Of a DNA stretch of 8,566 nt, positions 1 through 6,876 are shown one piece after another (position 1 is the stretch's first letter; every line of letters begins with the position of its first letter). The notes below the pieces were generated by a model that made no database searches, had not been told where the DNA came from, and saw only the letters and a list, made by a program, of their open reading frames with translations. The position numbers and the translations under genes are program-made. The DNA is from Acidimicrobiales bacterium (GTDB lineage: Bacteria > Actinomycetota > Acidimicrobiia > Acidimicrobiales > SHLQ01): assembly GCA_013002375.1 (NCBI GenBank), contig JABDJW010000244.1, positions 1-8,566 of the forward strand, read 5' to 3'.

Positions 1-1875
1 TCTCTGGATTGCCCTGGTTCGACCGGAGGTGAAGGCACCCACCTCTCGATTCGTGCGAAGCCAGCGGGGACGGGGGGTTCCAGCGGCGTTCCACCCGGCC
101 AGTGCAGCAGCGCTGATCAGCGCCGCCATTGGGCCGAGGCCCCACAGCAGGCGCTGCCACGTCGGTAGTTCGAACCGAGGCAGAATTGCCGGCAGCGGAG
201 GCACATCGGCCCGCTCCCACACCATCACGTCATTGCGCAGCTCACCGAGCCGCTGCCAGCCGGAAGCGAACAACAGCGGGTCGTAGAACTCGTCGTTCGA
301 GAAGACGAACTTCAGGCTGTACCGCTGCGGGGTCACGAGGAACTGCTGGAGCGAGCCGACCCCGGGGACCCCGCGGTACTTCGCTCCTTCCAGCCGCTCG
401 ACCGCACGGCTGACCAGCTCGGGAAGGCGCCGGACCGAGTGATAGTTGCCGTCGACCGTCGTCGCGGTGGTGTGGGCGCTGACCCAGGCCATCTGGTCGC
501 CGAAACCCAGGGTCAAGTAGCGCCAGCGGTCGTGCTGATCCTTGGCCATGAACTCGGCGATCGGGTCGGGATCGATGGGGTCGGGCTGCATGGTGCGGAA
601 CCGGGACAGGCTGGCCGAGAACAAGAACCCAAGGACGATCAGCAGAGTCCCGGTGGCCAACGCGGCACGGGCCACCAGCCGGCGGAGTCCGATCTCCTCC
701 ATTGCGAGGTTGGCCCGCTCGATCAGCCCGGCAACCGCGGTGCCGGCCAACGGCAGCACGGCAATGGTGGCCCAGAACGTGAACCGATCCAGGGTCAAGA
801 TGTCGAAGGCACCGCCGAGCAACAGCCGCGGAATCGGGGTCGTGCCGCCAGTACCCAACAAGGCCAGCAACGAGACCGAGGCTGCGAGCGGCCAGTTACG
901 GCTGGGCCAGGACCGGATGAGGGCCAGCGGGGCGATCAGCAGTAGCGGACCCCACGGCACGAGCCAGAAGACCAATCCGGCGTTGGTATCGACGAGGAAG
1001 TTCTCTCGACTGGCGTGCGGGATCGGGACCTGCGAGATCGGATCGGCTTGACTCCACATCCAGTACGGCAAGACCACGACCACCAGGGTCGACACAACGA
1101 GTACGCCGAGGACGCCGAGACGCAGCCCGATCGGGAGCACCCGCTGCGCCCGGCGAAGCACCACCGGCACGATGGTCCGGACCGTGACCCGAACCCGATG
1201 CACGACCGTTTCGTCATTCGTGGGTTGTGCGAGATGATCGATCACCGCACGGGCGGCAACCGGTCCGAGGAAGAACACGGATCCGAACAGCACGGTCACG
1301 TGGTGGGTGGCCGTGGTCGCCGCCAGCAGCGACATGCCGACCAGCAATGATCGCCGTCGACCCTGTCGCAGCCAGGAGTCGATGAAGGGCAGAACGTTCA
1401 GCAGCAGCCCGAGTGACGCGGTCGTCGGCAGTTGTCCGAACACATGCACTGCCTCGGCTATCGATGTCGACAGTACGGCCAACAGGGCGGCCCACCGGGC
1501 GCTGCGCTCGTCGACCCAGAGAAGAGCGAACCGGTACACCCCGATCACCAGCACGAGGAGAGCGCAGAGCTGGACGAGCATGAACGCACTCGAAAGACCG
1601 ATCAGCCTCGCCAGCAGCGCCATCAGTTGATGGGTGCCCGGTGGATAGCTGACCACCGTGAAGCCGGTATACCAGCGCTCATCCCAGGTGCTGAACCAAT
1701 CGCGGACGTAGTGATCGGCGAAGAACATGTGCACGTACGCGTCGTACGTACGTTGGTACGAACCCGACAGCAGCAACGCGCCGTGCAACGCGACGGCCAG
1801 GGTCAAGATTGCGGCCGGGCGCGGGGGTTGCAGACCGTGGGTTCGACTCATGCCACCACGGTGACGGCGATTCAT
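1..1875 (-). CDS. Polytopic membrane protein, GT-C / PTPS-related type (3' end cut by window)
   Basis: This frame is open from an ATG at 1875 to the left edge (625 codons) with no stop, so the C-terminus lies outside the window. The protein starts with a hydrophobic helix (about residues 21-38). A first outer loop follows, rich in aromatic and acidic residues (D45, H49 in a YDAYVHMFF stretch; W64-F72; YPPGTHQ at 77-83). Further hydrophobic segments lie near 84-118, 128-165, 176-210, 250-271, 300-320, 329-342, 366-386 and 407-427. A soluble region of about 150 residues and a last helix near 576-593 follow. An acidic first loop with many helices and a C-terminal outer domain is typical of GT-C glycosyltransferases and of 'PTPS-related' membrane proteins, so transfer of a sugar from a lipid carrier is possible but inferred. 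A TGA lies eight codons upstream of ATG 1875. ATG 1851 is an alternative start; neither has a strong ribosome-binding site. Confidence 0.78.
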   Translation of the reverse strand, partial: MNRRHRGGMSRTHGLQPPRPAAILTLAVALHGALLLSGSYQRTYDAYVHMFFADHYVRDWFSTWDERWYTGFTVVSYPPGTHQLMALLARLIGLSSAFMLVQLCALLVLVIGVYRFALLWVDERSARWAALLAVLSTSIAEAVHVFGQLPTTASLGLLLNVLPFIDSWLRQGRRRSLLVGMSLLAATTATHHVTVLFGSVFFLGPVAARAVIDHLAQPTNDETVVHRVRVTVRTIVPVVLRRAQRVLPIGLRLGVLGVLVVSTLVVVVLPYWMWSQADPISQVPIPHASRENFLVDTNAGLVFWLVPWGPLLLIAPLALIRSWPSRNWPLAASVSLLALLGTGGTTPIPRLLLGGAFDILTLDRFTFWATIAVLPLAGTAVAGLIERANLAMEEIGLRRLVARAALATGTLLIVLGFLFSASLSRFRTMQPDPIDPDPIAEFMAKDQHDRWRYLTLGFGDQMAWVSAHTTATTVDGNYHSVRRLPELVSRAVERLEGAKYRGVPGVGSLQQFLVTPQRYSLKFVFSNDEFYDPLLFASGWQRLGELRNDVMVWERADVPPLPAILPRFELPTWQRLLWGLGPMAALISAAALAGWNAAGTPRPRWLRTNREVGAFTSGRTRAIQR

Positions 1876-1913
1876 CGAGTCCGTCTCGAGGAATGCTCAA
1901 GACTTCATCAAGT

Positions 1914-1929
1914 GGGCCGGCCCGGGCCC
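1914..1929. repeat. Overlapping GC palindromes in the gap between two leftward genes
   Basis: The 16 bases hold two perfect, overlapping 10-bp palindromes, GGGCCGGCCC (1914-1923) and GGCCCGGGCC (1919-1928). They lie between the LipC-like hydrolase stop and the membrane-protein start. They could form a hairpin in RNA, but no T-run follows on either strand, so a terminator role is unproven. Confidence 0.35.
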
Positions 1930-1949
1930 GACGTTGTCGACGGGTCCCG

Positions 1950-1962
1950 GCGGCAGGGCCGC
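1950..1962. repeat. Short GC hairpin, 5-bp stem and 3-nt loop
   Basis: GCGGC at 1950-1954 pairs with GCCGC at 1958-1962 around a three-base loop. It sits in the 125-bp gap downstream of the LipC-like hydrolase, next to a 10-bp palindrome AGCTCGAGCT at 1965-1974. Such stems arise by chance in GC-rich DNA; their clustering here is what makes them worth recording. Confidence 0.3.
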
Positions 1963-1979
1963 TGAGCTCGAGCTGCTGA

Positions 1980-2000
1980 ATCGAGCCGCTTGGACTCGAT
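1980..2000 (-). terminator. Candidate hairpin directly after the LipC-like hydrolase stop codon
   Basis: Read on the minus strand, the base right after the TAG stop (2003-2001) begins an inverted repeat: ATCGAGTC, loop CAAGC, GGCTCGAT. The 8-bp stem includes one G-T wobble. Position and shape fit a transcript-end hairpin for the acyltransferase-hydrolase unit. No U-tract follows, so it is not a classical intrinsic terminator; it could be a weak or U-less terminator, an RNA 3'-end stabiliser, or chance. Confidence 0.35.
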
Positions 2001-3263
2001 CTAGGGGGCGACCGTCGTCGACGCGCCGCGATCGGCTTCGGCCTGATGTTGGTCGTAGACGTGCTGGAAGAAGTTGCCGACCGAACGCACGACTCGCGTC
2101 GCCCGGGCCGACCCGAAGACCTCGAAGGCATGCTGGGTGCCGGGAAGTTCGAGATAGACCACCGGCTGCTCCGACTGTTCCCGCAGCGAGGCGGCAAAGG
2201 TGCGGGCCTGCTCGACCGGCACGAGGCCGTCGTTCGTGCCGTGGGTGACCATGAACGGCGGAGCGTCGTCGTGCACCCAGGTGAGCGGTGACGCTTGTTC
2301 CCAGATGTGGGGTTGCTCGTGCTCGGCGGTCTTGAGCACCACCCGCTCCAGCATCTCCTTCATGTCCTCGCGGCCCGACCCGTCGCGGTTGAGGAAGTCG
2401 TAGACGCCGTACATCGGGGCCGCGGCCCGGATCGTGGTGTCGACGTCCTCGAACCCGGGCTGGAACACCGGTGCGTTGGCTGACAACGCGGCCAGGCTCG
2501 ACAAGTGGCCGCCGGCCGATCCGCCGGTGATGGCGATGTAGTCGGGGTCGCCGCCGTATGCCGCGATGTTCTCCCGAATCCAGGCGATGGCCCGCTTGAC
2601 GTCGACGATGTGATCGGGCCAGGTCGCCCGCGGGCTGAGCCGGTAGTTGATGGCCACACAGACCCACCCCTGATCGCACATGTGGGTCATCAGCGGCCGA
2701 CCCTGCTCTTCCTTGGCGCCGACCACCCACCCCCCGCCGTGGACCTGCAACAGCACCGGTGCCTTGGCCCCGGGCGGTAGGTCGGCGCGGCGCCAGACAT
2801 CGAGTCGGTGCCGCCGACCGGCGTCGCCGTAGTCGACGTTGTCGGCCTCCAGCAGCCGCTTGCGGCCGCTGGTCAGCGGCAAGGCGATCTGCTTTGCGGA
2901 GATGGGTTCACCCGGCCCGGTCGCCGGTCGGTAGCTCGAGCCCAGTCCGGCCGACAACACCTCCTCGCTCAGTTCGCCGGACTTCTGGCCCTGGCGATAC
3001 ATCGCGGCCAGGGCCAGCCACGAGCCGACGTTCAAGGCCAAACCGGCTTTGCTCAGCTTGGAATCGAGCCCGTGACGGGCCACGTGACGTCCGGTGGCCA
3101 CCGCTTGCACGCCGATCGCGTGAAGGGGCAGTTCGGACGTGAACCATCCGGCGAAGAACAGCGGCACCGACGCGAGGCCTTTGCGGGTGAACGGCTTCCA
3201 GGCATTGGCGGTGTTGGCCGCCCGCAGCGCGCTGGCCGCGACGAACGAGGTGGTTGGTTCCAT
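2001..3263 (-). CDS. Alpha/beta-hydrolase esterase/lipase, HSL family, LipC-like
   Basis: This 420-residue protein is a serine hydrolase likely to cleave carboxylic esters such as acylglycerols or acyl esters. The oxyanion-hole motif HGGGW is at residues 175-179, the nucleophile elbow GGSAG at 247-251 (Ser249), the acid is probably Asp345 (HGTND) and the base His378 (GTQH). These are the hallmarks of the hormone-sensitive-lipase-like branch. An N-terminal part of about 130 residues precedes the catalytic domain and carries two hydrophobic stretches (about 31-56 and 73-88), suggesting membrane or lipid-surface association; there is no clear signal peptide. ATG 3263 is chosen because the longer frame would run into the upstream gene and no other start lies near; no good ribosome-binding site precedes it. 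It begins 29 bp after the acyltransferase stop, a pairing like lipC (Rv0220) beside Rv0221 in Mycobacterium tuberculosis (recalled, not searched). The exact substrate is unknown. Confidence 0.9.
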   Translation of the reverse strand: MEPTTSFVAASALRAANTANAWKPFTRKGLASVPLFFAGWFTSELPLHAIGVQAVATGRHVARHGLDSKLSKAGLALNVGSWLALAAMYRQGQKSGELSEEVLSAGLGSSYRPATGPGEPISAKQIALPLTSGRKRLLEADNVDYGDAGRRHRLDVWRRADLPPGAKAPVLLQVHGGGWVVGAKEEQGRPLMTHMCDQGWVCVAINYRLSPRATWPDHIVDVKRAIAWIRENIAAYGGDPDYIAITGGSAGGHLSSLAALSANAPVFQPGFEDVDTTIRAAAPMYGVYDFLNRDGSGREDMKEMLERVVLKTAEHEQPHIWEQASPLTWVHDDAPPFMVTHGTNDGLVPVEQARTFAASLREQSEQPVVYLELPGTQHAFEVFGSARATRVVRSVGNFFQHVYDQHQAEADRGASTTVAP

Positions 3264-3292
3264 GGCGCGAAGTGTAGGCCGGGCCTCGGCCG

Positions 3293-4723
3293 CTACATCG
3301 GCTCGCCGAAGGGGTCTTCCACCTTGGTCGGCTTCCCGAGCTTGCCCGCCTTCATCAGTGCCTTCAGCGACTTGGGGATGCCATCGGCGATATCCCACAG
3401 GTCGGGCACGAGTTCGGGGTCGGCCGACAGCCCGAAATCGATGCGGTCGATGTAGGACAACACGGTGATGTTCAGGCCCATCGTCTCGGTGATGACCGAA
3501 CCGGGGAACATGCCGGTGGTCAGCGCCCCCGCGAAGTAGAGCGGGAAGGGCGGGCCGGGCACGTTGGAAACCACCGTGTTCATGACCGTCGGCATGGCCC
3601 GCAGCGCACCGGTGCGGGCCAGGGCCCGGATGGCGAAGTTGAGCATCAGTGGCGGAGCGGTCTCACCGATCGATTGGATCTGATGGGCCCGAATGGCATT
3701 GGTCATCGCCTTCGACGCCTTGCTGCTCTTGGCGATCGCCTTGAGACGGGCCTTCGGATCGGGCTCGTCGGTCGCCAACGAGACGTTCATGTTGGCGATC
3801 TGATTGTTGAGCTCGTTGTCGTCCGCGGAGCGCGTCGAAACCGGCACGCCGGCCACGAGCGGCTCCTCGGGCAGCTCATCGTGGCTGAGCAGGTACTCGC
3901 GCAGCGCGCCGGAGCAGATCGCCAGCACGACGTCGTTGACCTTGACGTCGTACTTCCGTCGGATCTTTTTGACGTCCTCGAGCGAGATCGAGGTGAAGGC
4001 GTTGGTGCGCCGGGCGCTGATCTCGGCATTCCATCGGGTGGTGGGCACCCCGGTGAGCGGCGCGGTGTCCTCGGCGGTGCGGTTGAACTCGAGCAGCGCC
4101 AGACCCCGCCGGCCGGCTTCCGCGGTGTAGCGGGCGATGCGCATCGGCGTGCGCATGTTCGGGAGCACGCTCCGGGCCAGCAATTCGGCCGAGCTGGGTT
4201 CGCGCCCCGCCGAGGTCTTCGCCTTGGGAATCTCCCGCGGTGGAGGATCGGGCTCCAGGTCGGTCAGAACCGTCGCCAGCGAGGCACCGGCCATGCCGTC
4301 GAGCAGGCAGTGGTGAAACTTGACCACCGTCGCCAGCCGACCGTTGGCCAGGCCGTCCAGGTACCAGAACTCCCACAGCGGATAGCGGCGATCGAGTTGG
4401 CGGGTCATGATCTGCGAGAGCAGCTCGGCGGTTTCGACCTTGCCCCCCGGCTGGGGCACTCCGGCGCGACGGATGTGGCGGGCGAGGTCGAAGTTGGTGT
4501 CCTCGATCCACACCGCGCGGTCGAGATTGAGCGGCGTCTCCTTCAGCTTCCACTTGAACTTGGGGGCGAGCGGTAGCCGCGATTCGAGGTGGGCGACCGC
4601 CTTCTCGAAGCTGAAGTCTTCGCTGGTCGACGGGTCGAGCACGGTCAGACCAGCGATGTGCTGGTGCCATTCCGGCGTTTCCATGGTGAGGAAGAGGGCA
4701 TCAGTTCCCGACAGGCGTTGCAT
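3293..4723 (-). CDS. Wax ester synthase / acyl-CoA:diacylglycerol acyltransferase (WS/DGAT)
   Basis: This 476-residue protein has the length and motifs of bacterial WS/DGAT enzymes, which transfer an acyl group from acyl-CoA to diacylglycerol or a fatty alcohol, giving triacylglycerol or wax ester at the inner membrane. The N-terminus MQRLSGTDALFL is typical of the family. The catalytic HHxxxDG motif is intact as HHCLLDG at 137-143. Other family signatures are PLWEFW (115-120), PLTG (222-225), the ND pair at 263-264 and NVPGPP (387-392). Start ATG 4723 is preferred because homology-like sequence begins exactly there; the open frame continues upstream to 4957 but looks non-coding. The LipC-like esterase follows in the same direction, suggesting a synthesis and breakdown pair. 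Substrate preference (TAG, wax ester or another acceptor) cannot be read from the sequence. Confidence 0.94.
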   Translation of the reverse strand: MQRLSGTDALFLTMETPEWHQHIAGLTVLDPSTSEDFSFEKAVAHLESRLPLAPKFKWKLKETPLNLDRAVWIEDTNFDLARHIRRAGVPQPGGKVETAELLSQIMTRQLDRRYPLWEFWYLDGLANGRLATVVKFHHCLLDGMAGASLATVLTDLEPDPPPREIPKAKTSAGREPSSAELLARSVLPNMRTPMRIARYTAEAGRRGLALLEFNRTAEDTAPLTGVPTTRWNAEISARRTNAFTSISLEDVKKIRRKYDVKVNDVVLAICSGALREYLLSHDELPEEPLVAGVPVSTRSADDNELNNQIANMNVSLATDEPDPKARLKAIAKSSKASKAMTNAIRAHQIQSIGETAPPLMLNFAIRALARTGALRAMPTVMNTVVSNVPGPPFPLYFAGALTTGMFPGSVITETMGLNITVLSYIDRIDFGLSADPELVPDLWDIADGIPKSLKALMKAGKLGKPTKVEDPFGEPM

Positions 4724-4730
4724 GTCGCCT

Positions 4731-4759
4731 ACAGTACCGACGGGAATGACTGCTACCAA
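4731..4759 (-). promoter_or_regulatory. Candidate leaderless-type promoter of the WS/DGAT unit
   Basis: On the minus strand, TTGGTA (4759-4754) and TACTGT (4736-4731) are separated by exactly 17 bp. TACTGT fits the actinobacterial -10 form TANNNT and ends 7 nt before the ATG at 4723. Transcription would therefore begin at or beside the start codon, and no convincing ribosome-binding site precedes that ATG. The -35 matches the consensus at four of six positions and the -10 at three of six, so this is a moderate match only. I saw no comparably good promoter for the rightward gene in the same 170-bp gap. Confidence 0.35.
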
Positions 4760-4884
4760 AGTTTCACCAAAGCCATCGAATTCCACCGTGCTGCGGTCAG
4801 TGATGCGGGCGACTGGGCAGGCCCACTTCCGGTCGACGATGTATCTGGCCAATACCGTGAGCGGGCGTCGTTCGCGTCGATTCC

Positions 4885-4889
4885 GGAAG
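4885..4889 (+). promoter_or_regulatory. Ribosome-binding site supporting the GTG start at 4896
   Basis: GGAAG lies 6 nt upstream of GTG 4896. This favours that codon over the upstream in-frame ATG at 4839, which has only weak purine sequence before it, and over GTG 4902. Confidence 0.5.
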
Positions 4890-4895
4890 TCGAAC

Positions 4896-5951
4896 GTGCC
4901 GGTGGCCGAGCTCACGCCCTTGGCTGCATCACAGGCCGTCCTCGACGAACTCGTCAAGGTCTACTTCTCGGTCGGGCGGGAACCCCTCGCCAGCGTGGAC
5001 ATCGGGCAACTCCATGCCGACCTCGACGCCATCATCGATCACAACGCCGTCACCGGCAGCCCGCACGTCGAACCCGAGGCGCCCGGTGACTACTCGATCG
5101 AACGACGCAGGTTCGGTGGGGTCCGCGGCGAGTGGCTTCGCTTCGAGAGCGGTTGGGCACCACACGACGATGCACCGGGCCGCGACCCGTGGATCGACGA
5201 CGACATCAACAACATCGCCCAGGTCGGTCTGCTCCGGCACCCCGATCACGAGGCCCGACCCTGGCTGGTGCTGGTCCACGGCGCCGAGATGGGCCGCCAC
5301 CGGCTCGACGCCCGGATCATGCGGGCCGAGTACTTCCACGACGAGCTCGGCGTCAACGTGGCCATGCCGGTGCTGCCCCGCCATGGTCCCCGAGGCCCCG
5401 GCACCGGCCACGTTCGCGGCGAGTTCCCGAGCGACGACTTCGTGTCGAACATCCACGGCCTGACCCAGGCGGTCTGGGACGTACGCCAGCTCCTGGCCTG
5501 GATTCGCGACCAGGGCGGCGACACGATCGGCATCTACGGGTTCTCGTTGGGCGGCAACGTGACCGCCCAGATCGCGCAGCACGAACCCGACGTCGACGCG
5601 CTCATCGCCGGCTGCCCCGCCGTCAGCATGGTCGATTTGGTGCGGTCCAACATGCCGCCCGCCATTCGGCGCCGACATCGCGAGCTGTTCGACAAGGCGG
5701 CGGTCGCCAGCGAGGTGATCTCACCACTCAGCAGCGCCGCGGTCACGCCGCACGAGAACTTGGTCGTGCTCGGCGCAGCCCACGATCGCCTCGCCGATCC
5801 CCTGAACCAGGCTGCCCGATTGTGGAAGCACTGGGACGAGCCGGAGTTCCACGTTCTGCCCCGGGGGCACGTGTCGTTCATGTTCGGCCAGACCGCCACC
5901 CGCACCATCGAAGCCGCGCTGCGGCAGCGAGGCGTCAGCCATCACCGTTAG
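4896..5951 (+). CDS. Alpha/beta-hydrolase of unknown substrate
   Basis: This 351-residue protein has the alpha/beta-hydrolase fold signature: a VHG strand-turn at 127-129 (candidate oxyanion region), the nucleophile elbow GFSLGG at 215-220 with Ser217, probable acid Asp297 (AAHD) and probable base His325 (RGH). About 110 residues of less recognisable sequence precede the core. No signal peptide is seen, so it is likely cytoplasmic. The arrangement resembles large ABHD18-like or uncharacterised actinobacterial hydrolases; esterase, lipase or thioesterase activity are all possible. The start is uncertain: GTG 4896 has a good ribosome-binding site and sits just ahead of the plausible N-terminus, whereas ATG 4839 would add 19 arginine-rich residues. 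It diverges from the WS/DGAT gene, and its last 11 bases overlap the proposed start of the M15 lipoprotein gene, implying co-transcription with that gene. Confidence 0.85.
   Translation: MPVAELTPLAASQAVLDELVKVYFSVGREPLASVDIGQLHADLDAIIDHNAVTGSPHVEPEAPGDYSIERRRFGGVRGEWLRFESGWAPHDDAPGRDPWIDDDINNIAQVGLLRHPDHEARPWLVLVHGAEMGRHRLDARIMRAEYFHDELGVNVAMPVLPRHGPRGPGTGHVRGEFPSDDFVSNIHGLTQAVWDVRQLLAWIRDQGGDTIGIYGFSLGGNVTAQIAQHEPDVDALIAGCPAVSMVDLVRSNMPPAIRRRHRELFDKAAVASEVISPLSSAAVTPHENLVVLGAAHDRLADPLNQAARLWKHWDEPEFHVLPRGHVSFMFGQTATRTIEAALRQRGVSHHR
5929..5932 (+). promoter_or_regulatory. Ribosome-binding site pointing to a non-standard ATC start at 5941
   Basis: GAGG lies inside the 3' end of the upstream hydrolase gene, 8 nt before ATC 5941. 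That is normal spacing for initiation at this codon and is the main local evidence for placing the lipoprotein start there. Confidence 0.4.
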
Positions 5952-6834
5952 GGGCCGGATCTGGTACACGGCCGCAGCGATCGCTCTCTCGCTCGCCGCG
6001 TGCGGCTCAGCAACCTCGCCGTCCGCCGCCCGCCCGACCTCTGCGGCGACGCCGACGACCGAGCCGGCACCCCCGCCGCCGAAGATCACCCCATCAGCCC
6101 CCGAATCCACCACGATGCCAATGCGGCCCGCCGGGGCTCCGGCCCCCGACTGGCTCGGCACCCGAGATCTGCCGTTGCGGCCCGACGAGTTCGGCGAGAT
6201 CCAGCCCACGCCACCCGAGCTGGTCGACCGACGCTTGTGGACCGACGACATGCTGCCGCCTCCCCCCGACGATCGATTCCACATCACGATCGAGCATCCG
6301 CCGCCCGCCGAGGTTCTGGCCCGCTCGACGTACCGGGACGAATGTCCGGTCACCGCGGACGAACTGGCCTACCTGACGGTGAGCTTCTTCGGCTTCGACG
6401 GCCTGTTCCATACGGGCGAGCTGTTGGTCCACGCCGACTGGGCCGACGAGTTGGCCGGCGTGTTCGAGGGATTACACGCCCAACGCTTCCCCATCGAAGA
6501 GATGCGGGTGGTGACCCAAGCCGAACAAGATGCCCACCCGACCGGCGATGGCAACAACACCTCGGCCTTCGTCTGTCGGACCGCGGTCGACCCGACCCGA
6601 TGGTCTCGCCACGCGTCGGGGCTGGCCGTCGACATCAACCCGTTTCACAACCCGTACGTCAAGGACGATCTCGTCCTGCCCGAGCTGGCCTCGGCCTACG
6701 TCGATCGCAGCGACGTCCGGCCCGGCATGATCGGCCCCGACCAAGTTGCGCTCTTCGCCGAACTGGGCTGGGGTTGGGGTGGCAATTGGAACACCCTCCT
6801 CGACCACATGCACTTCAGCGACAACAACCGCTGA
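5941..6834 (+). CDS. Lipoprotein with M15 (VanY-type) peptidase domain; probable ATC start
   Basis: The C-terminal part is an M15 metallopeptidase of the VanY / M15_4 type, a family that cuts D-amino-acid or related bonds in peptidoglycan peptides. Zinc-ligand candidates (297-residue numbering) are His224 and Asp231 in SRHASGLAVDIN and His291 in DHMHF, with the conserved NNTSAF stretch (205-210) before them. The first in-frame ATG (6115) would give 239 residues without a signal, yet the frame upstream encodes an ideal type II signal: R4 and R6, a hydrophobic core near 7-18 and lipobox LAAC with Cys21 (codon 6001-6003), then a Pro/Thr/Ala-rich linker to about residue 65. The frame is open back to a TGA at 5803-5805 but holds no ATG, GTG or TTG in that stretch; ATC 5941 is the best initiator. 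Product predicted as an outer-face lipid-anchored cell-wall enzyme. Domain call is strong; start is provisional. Confidence 0.82.
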   Translation: MTVRGRIWYTAAAIALSLAACGSATSPSAARPTSAATPTTEPAPPPPKITPSAPESTTMPMRPAGAPAPDWLGTRDLPLRPDEFGEIQPTPPELVDRRLWTDDMLPPPPDDRFHITIEHPPPAEVLARSTYRDECPVTADELAYLTVSFFGFDGLFHTGELLVHADWADELAGVFEGLHAQRFPIEEMRVVTQAEQDAHPTGDGNNTSAFVCRTAVDPTRWSRHASGLAVDINPFHNPYVKDDLVLPELASAYVDRSDVRPGMIGPDQVALFAELGWGWGGNWNTLLDHMHFSDNNR

Positions 6835-6865
6835 ACTGCCGGACGCAAACGAGCCAAAACCAACT

Positions 6866-6871
6866 AGAAGG
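6866..6871 (+). promoter_or_regulatory. Ribosome-binding site of xylA
   Basis: AGAAGG is 5 nt before ATG 6877 and is the strongest Shine-Dalgarno site in the window, suggesting that xylA is well translated. The 42-bp gap after the M15 gene shows no clear terminator or promoter, so xylA may be read through from upstream or from a promoter inside the M15 gene. Confidence 0.65.
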
Positions 6872-6876
6872 CAACC

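Noticed and set aside
439..1051. Plus-strand open frames opposite the membrane protein (168 and 169 codons)
   Set aside because: Both are antisense to a continuous frame with clear transmembrane periodicity and show no domain.
1731..1760. Dense GTAC/CGTACG palindromic repeat, a possible operator
   Set aside because: It is inside the membrane-protein coding region and is explained by Tyr, Val, Thr and Arg codons of the first outer loop.
3264..3398. N-terminal extension of the LipC-like hydrolase to ATG 3398
   Set aside because: It would overlap the coding end of the WS/DGAT gene by more than 100 bp and adds charged, low-quality sequence.
3674..4576. A 300-codon plus-strand frame opposite the WS/DGAT gene
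   Set aside because: Antisense shadow of a gene with all family motifs.
4407..4895. Extension of the rightward hydrolase to ATG 4407
   Set aside because: It would run antisense through the N-terminal third of the WS/DGAT gene; recognisable sequence starts only near 4896.
5132..6376. A 414-codon plus-strand frame overlapping the second hydrolase
   Set aside because: Arg/Pro-rich shadow with no domain; the hydrolase frame contains an intact catalytic triad.
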